Positions 41,101 through 53,100 of a stretch of DNA of 64,000 nt are shown here, in pieces. The DNA is from Phallusia mammillata. Lineage: Eukaryota; Chordata; Ascidiacea; Phlebobranchia; Ascidiidae. Each line of letters begins with the position of its first letter. The stretch's first letter is position 1. Both the position numbers and the translations under genes were made by a program. A model generated the notes under the pieces. That model did no database searches and was not told the origin of the DNA. It saw only the letters and a program-made list of their open reading frames with translations. The DNA lies in contig QLIY01000421.1 of the NCBI GenBank assembly GCA_003260075.1, positions 1-64,000 on the forward strand. The letters run 5' to 3'.

Positions 41101-44100
41101 TAGGGGGGGGGGTCTTAATTGAAAGTGGAGAATCAATGAAAGAAATGGTTTGATTTTTCATGGACCAGTTTAGTTATTCTATCTATTTCAGACAAATTAA
41201 ACTTATGTTGTATGCAGGCAGCATATAAATGCATTCATGGACACCACTTCATCGGCACTTACAACACAACTTTTGTTACAACGTGTCAAAACAATGGGGA
41301 ATGGTATCCAGACCCCACTCTTACAGCCTGTCACCTGCATGGCTGTCCTCCAGTCAGTGAACTGAAATCACAAAATCCACATGCTGGAATACTAGGTTAG
41401 TGTATGGAGCACATTTTCATCACTGATAATAATCATGTGTCAAACTGTTTAATACAAGCGAACTCAGTTTGGTCATCATACATTTTTTTAAACAAAATCA
41501 CAGTCAGTGTTTCACTTNACTTATTGATTTATTGATTTTTATTTTGAATTAATGTAAGCCATTATGTTAGGTTGTTTTTTAAGTGCCTGTGCTAAAGCAC
41601 AACTTCGGTGATAAATGTAAGTGCAAATAAAAACTTAATTGTTTTACCAATATTCTAACAACTTGTTTGCTTAGGTGAATACTCCGTGGTGGGTGCAACT
41701 GTCAATACGACATGTGAATCAGGTTATGTAATGCATGGAGGTCACAAGACAGCAAAGGGGGGGGGGCATTCATCCTTATAAATTGAGACAAATATAATTC
41801 GCATATGCAGCACCTCCAGTATCTAAAGGCATTCATGAAAGTGTCCATAGGTAAAACACACATAAAACAACAATAAAAAATGCATTAGATACTGAAGATG
41901 CCACATAGGCGAAATATATTTATCTCAATTCATAAGGATGGATGACTTATTGATTTATTAATTTTGAATTAATGTAAGCCATTATGTTAGGTTGTTTTTT
42001 AAGTGCCGATGTTAAAGCACAACTTGGGTGATAAATGTAAGTGCAAATAAAAACTTAATTGTTTTACCAGTATTCTAACAACTTGTTTGCTTAGGTGAAT
42101 ACTCTGTGGTGGGTGCAACCGTCAATATGACATGTGAATCAGGTTATGTAATGCATGGAGGTCACAAGACAGCAAAAGCAGAATGCAGGGTGGACAGAAA
42201 GTGGTTTCCACCCATTGAGGCATTACTGTGCAAACCTATTCACTGTGGTGGTTCTCCACATGTTGTTGCAAATGCAGAGGTTGTGGCAAATGAAGGGTAT
42301 GAAATACGATTGTTTTTTAACTGTATGTAGTGAAACTTTTTAAACTCTTGTCTGGTTACTGAATCCTGTAGTCATGTTCAAGTAGTTATTTTAATTTTGT
42401 ATTTGTTTTAAGTAGGTATTTTAATTTTGTATTTATTTATAAAGTCTCTTGTTTATTGCTTGGTGCTGGTTGAAATATGAATACTGTAGGCATTATTATT
42501 TAGCACAGACCTTTAGTCGATGTTAAAATTTAACAGATTTAGATATGGTGCAAAGGCTACTGTAACTTGCCATGAGGGGGGGGGGAAAAGTCTCCTGTTT
42601 ATTGCTTGGTGCTGGTTGAAATATGAATATTGTAGGCATTATTATTTAGCACAGACCTTTAGCCGATGTTACTATTTAACAGATTTAGATATGGTGCAAA
42701 GGCTACTGTAACTTGCCATGATGGATACAGCTTAGCTGCCAGCCATTCTGTGCTCTTTGTTACTATACAGTGTGACAGCTATGGACGCTGGGTTCCAGAC
42801 CCAAGCACCATAATTTGCGATCCTGCTACTTGTTATGATCCTTTACCAGTGGCTAGGGCTACTTTTACAAAGAAATCATCCACTACTGGTGAGTTGACTA
42901 ATACATGTAACTGTGGACTTTTGTATTAGATGCAGAAAATAATGGATATTTTAACCGGCCATTTTTAAAGAGAATTTAGGCATAGTATTTAATAAGTTAT
43001 GGTGATCAATGTAGGGAGCTACAAGGAAGCAAGCTATGTCTGTTTCATGGTTTATCATGCCTTGAAGGTGATGTATTAATATCTATTGTCAACATTTCAT
43101 CCTAAAATATATTAAAATCAAGGTATTTTAAACCTAACCAGTTTGTTCGAAAAAGTTTCCTTAATCCTTTAAATTTTCTCATTTAAACTCTTTTTTCTGC
43201 CCAAGCTCCACTTTCAGATTGTCGTCACTTCTATCATTTGTGTGTGTAGCATTTTTTTATTAATGTGGTGATTGATTTTATCCACAGGCCCATCATCGTA
43301 TGGAGATAAAGCAATTTTTGCCTGTGACAGTGGATATTGGCTGGGGCCTGGGGGGGGGGCACTTTTACAAAGAAATCATCCACTACTGGTAAGTTTACTA
43401 GTGAATGTAACCATAAAAAAAATTTCTGTTTTTGATGGATAAAATATTGGATGTTTCAAGTGGTCATTTTTAAAGAGAATTTACGCATAATGTTTAATAA
43501 GACATGGTGATAAATGTAGGGATTGTAGTAACCTAGCTGAACATTTCATTTCAAAATATATTAAAATCAAGGTATTTTAAACCTAACCAGTTTGTTCGAA
43601 AAAGTTTCCTTAATCCTTTAAATTTTCTCATTTAAACTCTTTTTTCTGCCCAAGCTCCACTTTCAGATTGTCGTCACTTCTATCATTTGTGTGTGTAGCA
43701 TTTTTTTATTAATGTGGTGATTGATTTTATCCACAGGCCCATCATCGTATGGAGATAAAGCAATTTTTGCCTGTGACAGTGGATATTGGATAGGGCCTAC
43801 CACCACTTCGGTAGTTTTCACTTGTAATATAAATGGGTTGTGGGTTCCGGACATTACCAAACTAACTTGCAAACCTGTGAGATGTCCAGATCCTGGACGC
43901 TTGCTAAATGCCAGAAGGGGTCTTGTAATTAGTGTTGGGAAATTGTCCTATGTAGGGGGGGGGGATGGGTTCCGGACATTACCAAACTAACTTGCAAACC
44001 AGTGAGATGTCCAGATCCTGGACGCTTGCTGAATGCCAGAAGGGGTCTTGTAATTAGTGTTGGGAAATTGTCCTATGTAACACCTCCCGGTGGATATCAG

Positions 44101-47100
44101 TTTACACAACAAGTTGAATACATGTGTTTGCCAGGGTTTTGGTTTTCTTTTGGAGTTGCTCAGGTGTGTGAAAAACCTTATTGGTACTGTTCCCATTCAA
44201 TCAATGTCCTGTCAAGGAATAAAAATATTACACAATAAAATCAATTGGCTAAATAAACAGGTTGCAACATAGTGCCTCTTTATGGCTGCTTATGTTAGTA
44301 TTTGCACAGTAAAGCACATTTAACCTAATTCAAAAAAATATATATGGCCAACACAGACTTGCACAAGAGTAGCTTAATTAAAAAACAACTCTGCTTAATA
44401 GGTTGTATAAACTGAATACAGTCTTGGCAGACTTTCTACAATTGCTGTTGTCATTAATAGTGTTTTTTCTTATTTCAATTTCTTTAAACACTGTCATTTT
44501 GTTTGCAGAAACGGACAACTTGCCAAGCTAATGGAAAATGGACACTTACCACTAAAGACATTAGACCTTGCCATGCAGTAACATGCCCATCACTACCGGT
44601 GCTGTTAAACGCTGATGTGGTTTCCACTTACAACACATTGAATGGAGTCCATGCAGCAGGAGCAAGGGTATAGTCTATAACATTTTTGTGAAATCTTGGT
44701 TTGTGGTATCAGTTGGATCAGTATTCTACAACCTAAATGTAAAGGTGCACCAACAGACACATGGGTACATGGGTTTCCCAATAAAGTATGGAAGTGGGAA
44801 CAATTTGAGTATGTATGAAGAAAAAATAAGAAGCACTTCACAAAAGTTTTGCTCTCATTACATAACATTAGATAATACTGTAATTTAACATTTGTGTGTT
44901 TTCTTGTGTGCAGTTTTATTATCTGTAAGCCATTCAAAAAATCCCCTGAATTGTTACATCAACCACAAAGGTACTGGGATCTCAGCATTGGTTATAAAGG
45001 GTGCAAAAGATGAACTGTAAGTGAGCACTGATTTAAAGCAAAAACTTTTTTCTGGCCTAGGTTACATACAAATGTCGACCTGGATGGACATTCTCTGTCA
45101 ACCAACGGACTACTGAAGTTGCATGCTCTGTAGATGGGGAATGGCTTCCACGACCCTTTATGGTACTGTAAAAGTTTCTATCAAAAACATATCTTAATTC
45201 CTACTAACACTTGCATCATCATTTGTCAAATTGTTTACATAAATGCCATATTTTTTGTGTGTTATATGCTATGCAAACAAGTCAAACCGAAACAAATTAC
45301 CCTGTTTTCATGTCTACAGCTTAACTGCAAGCCACTTCAGTGCCCTGTACTTCCTTCCAATCATTACAATGATTCATCAGACTTATCTTACGGCTCAAAA
45401 GTGACTGTCTCATGTGGACCAGGTTATGTGGTATTCGCTGGCAACAAAGAAACCATTACCCTTACCTGCACAGAGAATGGCAATTGGATACCAAGCTTTG
45501 GAAGTTAGTGGTGCCATATATTTGAAAATTGTTTAAATTTGAATGTGGTTTGAACATGGTTCACTCAATCGCTTACTATTGATACTTGCAAAAAAGTCCT
45601 AATGTCAGAAACAAACTTAATCAACATTTTTCTTTATCAAGGTGAGGTTTGTATCCGACTTAACTGTGGAAGACCACCGCACGTTGCAAATGCAATATTT
45701 AATAGACGCGGAGGCACAAGGCTTAATGATGTTGTGTCTTACATTTGTATAAAGGTATTATTTCATTTTGTACTATCCTTTAATAAATTTTAGCAGTATA
45801 ATAATTGACATTAAATTGAAAACACATGATGAGTTGAGTTGAATAAAGTTGAGTTTATGTAATAAAGTAGGAAAAAATGTAAAATAACAAAAATGTGCCA
45901 ATGCTCATTAGGTGTTGATAAGGTGGGTGAAACCACAGTAGGACAATTTTAACTGACCAACCAAATAACTGGGGCTTACTCATAGAATGTCAGGACAAGG
46001 CATTGAAACATCATCAGTTCTGGCTAAAGTGGGATGTATGATAACCCTCTACTATGATACACAGAATTTTAAATGTAAAATTAACTATGAGCTCAACTGC
46101 TTGAAAATTCTCCAACTTTTCAGGGTTATAGCTATGAACGTGGGAAACACTCATGGACAGCAAAGTGTTCTCTTGATGGGTTGTGGCAACCAACAGACAG
46201 CCAATGTGTCCAGGAAACCTCCATGACTTGTGATACCCCACCAATCATTGCGAACGTAATCCGCACTTTGCCCACACGATACATTCCTGGTTATTGGACA
46301 ATCTATAGATGCAAACCAGGTGTTTTTGAAGTGTTTTTTAATTGGAACTCTACAGTACAGATGCTTAGCTGGTGTATTTTGCTGATTTCATACTGATTCT
46401 GTCGTGGGTTCGAAATTCGGTATTATGCCTTTAATAGGCATGGCGTACTATGATGATTCAAGTCAATAGATAAATTCACTAAACTATTTGCTTCTTGAAG
46501 CTTAACTAAAATGTAGCAGATTCTGTACACAAAGTTTTGAATAAGAGCGTATATTTGAACAAACTTGCAACTTCTGGTGTTAACACAAAAAAGTTCCAAA
46601 TTTGGATATGCTGAACAATAAGAAACATTCTCAGTGTACATTTTTTTCTGTAAAACAAATAACGTATTATCACTGAAATTATTTATATAAATTTTATATT
46701 TGCAAGTAGACAGTTTATAGTGCGAGAAAACTGGTATTTGTTTTAACATTCATTGAAAGTATATTAACCAATTTAGATTCTACATTCTTTTAATATTGAC
46801 ACACATTCTAACAAAAAACTTGATTGTTACAGAGTATTGGATGGCTGGGAACGAAACAACTTTACCAGTGCAGTGTTTGAGTTCTGGTGATTGGGCTCCC
46901 GACCCCAAAACCATTGTTTGCCATCCCATCACATGTGTGGACCCTGGAACACCTGGCAATGCAACACAACATCTGGAAGTTGGGGAAATCACTTCAATTG
47001 ATCCCCTGTTTAGACAGCATTTCAAATTTGGGTAATATAGCCTGTGCATGTTTAGGATTCACATATATCATACAAATACAGGTAAAACTTATCACTACTA

Positions 47101-50100
47101 TTTGTGCTAATTTAATTTTAGTATTGCTGTGCTTCACAGATTTAGGAAAAAATTTGATCCTATTGGCTGACTTTGGTATATCTTAATGCAACAATATTGT
47201 TTTGTTTTGTTTTGTTTTACTCACATTTTTCAGGACAATTTTGAAGTTTAAATGCAACAAAGGGATGTGGATGCCAAAAAGGGCCACTTCACTTAATTCT
47301 CAGTGCAAAGATCTTGGAATATGGGAACCAAACCCTTTTGAACTGAAATGTGTTGCTGCACCATGTATTCCTCTGCCCGATGTAAGATTTGTAACTTTGC
47401 CTACATATCTTAAGTTGAGCTGGTAGTAAAACACTTTTGGCTTCAATGCGAGTATTGAGCAATAAAAGAGCCCTGCAATCAGGCAAAAGATTTTGGTCAT
47501 AAACAACCGTTAGAAAGAAATCCACTGCCATTACAGTGCCTAAAGCATGTCTGTACATACATTTCAATACTCAACTGAGGGGAGGTTTCTTTGTGTGCTG
47601 GATTTAACACAAAAACATTTTTTGCACAAAAACTTTGTCTTTTGTTGTGATACATTTTTGTGTGTGTTGCCACAATTTGCAAGTTATTTATTTGAATGCC
47701 ATGCTGCCATAGAAGGAATGGTGGTTAAACAAACATAATACATTGGAGTTTCAACCAGCATTTATAGGTAAAAGAGTCCAATTTCTGAGTTTTTTCTTTT
47801 TTAGATCCCACATGCTACCTACGAAACCTATGTAAACTCACTTGGCCACAGGGAGGCAAAGTACAGATGTGCAGCAGGTTTCCTATTTTCTCCATCATTC
47901 GCCACAAGAACAAAAGACTTTACAACATCTTGCCTGGAAGGAAAGTATGAAAACTGCAAGTTTATTTGTTTGGAATATATAGTTTAAATATTTTTTCGTT
48001 AAAATGGTTTTAACATTGTGTATGGATGCGAGAACAGTGTTTAAATCATTTTTAAAAGGAAGCCTTATATATTAGTATACTGTTGATACATTATAATTTT
48101 TTTGATGCAAACTACTTTGGTCAGTGCATAGTGGAACATTAAGCTCTGGATTAAGTAGTGGCCATGAAATTTCTAGTGCCTAATGCAAAAAAACACATGT
48201 TAAAAAGCTGTTTTGTTTAGGTGGGTTCCATCACCTATTTATCGCTCATGTCAACCACTGTCTTGCGAAGTACCAACCCTGGCACCTAATATTTTCACCG
48301 GGAAAGGTGGAATTGTTTATGGAAGCAAACTCAATTTAAAGTGTGGTTTTGGCTTCACGTATGTATCTTTTATATGTTGTTTATAAATTAATAATGTCAT
48401 AATTCCAAACCAGTTTAATGTAAAAATATTTACGAATAGCTGGCTAAATATTTAAACTTGGGCCAAACTGTCATGGAAATTTAAATTTTTGACATAAAAT
48501 TTAATTATTGACTTAAAAAGTCTCCTTATACAACCCTGGCAATAGCAATATGTTATTTAGTACTTCACATTACAGGTTTCTGGGTGGAAAAGATGCAGTA
48601 GATATCACTTGTGGCGATGATGCTCAATGGAGCCCGAATCCAAAGACCATTTTATGTGTTGGTGAGTTTAAGGGGGGGGGGCCACATGCTACCTACGAAA
48701 CCTACGTAAACTCACTTGGCCACAGGGAGGCAAAGTACAGGTGTGCAGCAGGCTTCCTATTTTCTCCATCATTTGCCACAAGGACAAAAGACTTTACAAC
48801 ATCTTGCCTGGAAGGAAAGTATGAAAACATGTTTTTTCACTGCAAGTTTTTTTGTTTGGAATATATAGTTTAATATAGAACAGTGTTTAACAATGTATCA
48901 TTTTTTTAAAGAAAGCCTTATTCATTAGTATACTTTTGATACATTATAATTTTTTTTGATTCAAACTACTTTGATCAGTGCATAGTGGAACATTAAGCTC
49001 TGGATTAAGTAGTGGCCATGAAATTTCCAGTGCCTAATGCAAAAAACACATGTTAAAAAGCTGTTTTGTTTAGGTGGGTTCCATCACCCATTTATCGCTC
49101 ATGTCAACCACTGTCTTGCGGAGTACCAACCCTGGCACCTAATATTTTCACCGGGAAAGGTGGAATTGTTTATGGAAGCAAACTCAATTTAAAGTGTGGT
49201 TTTGGCTTCACGTATGTATCTTTTATATGTTGTTTATAAATTAATAATGTCATAATTCCAAACCAGTTTAATGTAAAAATATTTACGAATAGCTGGCTAA
49301 ATATTTAAACTTGGGCCAAACTGTCATGGAAATTTAAATTTTTGACATAAAATTTAATTATTGACTTAAAAAGTCTCCTTATACAACCCTGGCAATAGCA
49401 ATATTTTATTTAGTACTTCACATTACAGGTTTCATGATGGAAAAGATGCAGTAGATATCACATGTGGCGATGATGATCAATGGAGCCCGAATCCAAAGAC
49501 CATTTTATGTGTTGGTGAGTTTAAAACATCAAACATTGTATTTCCAGGTGAGTTTGTATGATTATTTACATGCTATTTTTGCAGAAATGGACTGTGGCTA
49601 TCCAGTTGCGATAGAGGGTACAGAAATCATTGTCGAACAAACTAAGTTTGGGTATACTGCAGTATATCAGTGTGTGAGGGGCAAATGGATTGATGGTACC
49701 AATCTCACAGCTGTTACAGTAACTTGCAAGGTATGAATTTAAAAATGCAATTGTGAAGGGTAAAAAACTGCGCTGTTAAGTTATTGCTTGAATTTGAACA
49801 TATAATAGCTTAATATATATTTGTGACCCATGTTGCAATATGTTTATGGCCCAAGATTTTTTATTCTGGTTGCTTAAACAAAGCTGATATGTTTTAAAGG
49901 CTGTAAATATTTTTATAGATGGAAGTTTCTCAAAATGGCATTATATATATTTTCAGGCTGATATGAGGTGGAACCCATCACCAGTTAACACTGCTCTATG
50001 CGTTAACATTTCTTGTGTTGACCCACTACCTACACTAAACAACACCCTTTCACCTACTGGTTATTCACAGTATGGAAGAGGGTGGCACTACCATTGCATT

Positions 50101-53100
50101 CCAGGTTGTTAACCGTTTTATGATTTTGGACTAGGGTTTAAAATGGACAATATGTGCAAGATTTTTTTATACACTGAATAGTAAAATGGCTTGGTTTCCA
50201 GTTGGACATGTTTTTTTCCATGTAATAAAACATTAGCTGTGGAATGAAAAGTAAAATTTTTGGATTTCAGCTTTTGACAAAAATTTCATGATATACTTAC
50301 TAACCATTGTAATGTCTTATGTAGGGTATCATGCATCTGATGGTTCTGCATCTCTACATGTACAGTGTGGTGTAACGGGAAACTGGGTGATGCCCAATGC
50401 TACATGTGTTCCTCAAGCATGTATAAATCCTCCTACACTAAGAAATGCAAAACTTGAGAAATATTTGAACGGGGGGGGGGCATTTCAAGTATTTTTCTAC
50501 AAAGCAGAAATAAAAAATAGCGTAAATCTTTGATTTACTTGACCCTACAATTGGTTACAAAAATTTTTGGATTTCAGCTTTTGACAAAAATTTCATGATA
50601 TACTTACTAACCATTGTAATGTCTTATGCAGGGTATCATGCATCTGATGGTTCCGCATCTCTACATGTACAGTGTGGTGTAACAGGAAAATGGGTGATGC
50701 CCAATGCTACATGTGTTCCTCAAGCATGCATAAATCCTCCTACACTAAGAAATGCAAAACTTGAGAAATATTTGAACAAAACAGAACATGATGGTTCTAT
50801 TACTGAAATGGCAGATTATCGCTGCAAAAAGGGATTTTGGATAAGTGATGGAATATACAAGGTATGGTTTATGTTAAAGAGATTATGTGCTTCACATATT
50901 TAAATTATATCTGAAGTGCTTTTCTAAATATATTACTCTGAGGCAGTTTTCTGCAACTGCAACCATTATAACTGAAGTTTCCATTCAATACACTTGAATT
51001 ATGTAACAATAAATAGGATTGTTTTGGCCTGTTTGGAGACATAAAATGATATTATCCTCATATCTAGAAACTCACAAATGTGAATTCATATTTTTCAAGA
51101 AAATGGAACTGTTTGTTGGTGTGTAAGTTATCATGCATACTGCCAATTATTGAAGTTTTAGTGAACCCCGATGTCACCATGAAACCAGGTTGAAGGGTGT
51201 TGCATTAGGGAACATGGCTAATGTACCAATTGTGTTTACTCAATGGGCACCAAACACACTTTTCTGTAAGCCTAATTGTAAAAGTAGCTGCAATCGTGAC
51301 AGCAAACTCAAATCTCAACTTTTTATACTGTAAAACATTTTTGCAAAGCACAGCTTTTTCAGTTGAGTGGTGTTTTGTTTTATTGTTCCATCATTTTTCT
51401 TATGTCAAACAAAATAAATTTAACTCATTTGAATAATTTGCTGCATGTTGATGAAAAGTTAGTTGCCCTAGTCTTGTCATGATTAATTTTTACTATACAT
51501 TAATTATTAATTTGCACTGACCTTACCCTATTTTATGTGCAGAGTTTTACAGCCACAGTAAAGTGCATTGAAGGTAAATGGGTTCCCGATCCAGCCACTA
51601 ACCTACGTTGTGTCAGTGTCACTTGTGACATTTTGCCCTCACCATCATCAGAAGATATTGAAGTCATTCCCAACATTACAAGGACCCATCATGAATACAA
51701 TCCAGTTTATGGAGCCCTTGTTCACTATGGTTGTCCTGACGGAAAATTCCTCAAAGCCTTCAGACGCCAAAAAGTTGCTATTAAGTAATTAAACAAAAAT
51801 TGTACACCATAAGCCTAGGCGACTACTTTTTAAATATATTTTATGGTAATATATACAGTCTTGACTTTTACCAATCACTTCGTAAACAAACAAGATTTTT
51901 TAAAAAATCATTTCACATTTAATGAGCTTGGTTTATTTCACTTTTCCACTTCTATACAGATGCCTTGGAAATGGTCAATGGAGCCACGATATACACTCAC
52001 TGAAATGTGTAACAACAGTTTGCCCTAAGATTTTAAATGACTCTTATGCTGTTTGGTCTCACAAATCTTCCTTTGTAATTGGAGCAACTTCTCAGGTAGA
52101 GAAGTTAAATGCACCAACACCCACAAAAAACTAATTCCTGTGTAGACTTATCAATACAATAACTTTTGAGATTTATGGTAGAGTTTTGCTTTGGATTACA
52201 TTTGTATAAATTTAAAAATAACATGTCACAATTCTGACGTACACATGCAGGTTACTTGCCATCCAATGTTTTGGCTGGATCGAGGCATATTTTCTTTATC
52301 ACTGAGATGTAGTGAAGATGGAAGATGGACACCAGAGAAAAAGGTACCCAATTTGTTGCTGGACTTGTAGTTCTGTCTAATAACCATTTTGCAACAGTGT
52401 TTGCCGATTGCTTGTCCTGATCCATCAGTGGAACATGCTCAATACAATGTTTCAAGACCAAAAACCTCAGAAATGGTTCCATATCCTGTAACAAGTATAA
52501 TTAGATTTACATGCAGGGGGGGGGGCCTGTTTCACAACAGTGTTTGCCGATTGCTTGTCCTGACCCAGCGGTGGAACATGCTGAATACAATGTTTCAAGA
52601 CCAAAAACCACAGAAATGGTTCCATATCCTGTAACAAGTATAATTAGATTTACATGCAATCCAGGTGTGTGATCTATAGCAAATACCTAATATATATCAG
52701 TCTGAGTTTAAGTAAGTTACGAACATACCTTATTTTCCCACCCTTTATTAGGTTATGTCTTACAAGCACCTGCGGAATATCTGGCATGTCAGTCATCTGG
52801 TGCATGGAGCCCAGACCACACTACAGTTAGATGTGACCCTGTTACATGTCCACTTCCCAGCGCTGTACCATACAAAGCACAGGTAAAATTTCCCAATCAG
52901 TTTAGAAGCAACTCCTTCATTTACCGTGGCTTGCCTACAGCTTGTTGGTTCAAGTTTGTTCAACACAACGTTGAAAATGCGATGTGATATTGGTTTTGTT
53001 ATATCACCTGGTAGACTGTTTGTTGAAGGCCGCTGTCAAGCTGATTCAACGTGGTCTACGAATTTCAGAGCATACAAGGTTGTTGTTTTTTGTAACCACA

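Noticed and set aside
40449..41395. Tandemly duplicated CCP exons as genuine repeats
   Set aside because: The duplicated blocks include matching introns, begin mid-exon and are always joined at G runs. Allelic contigs explain them better than real tandem modules.
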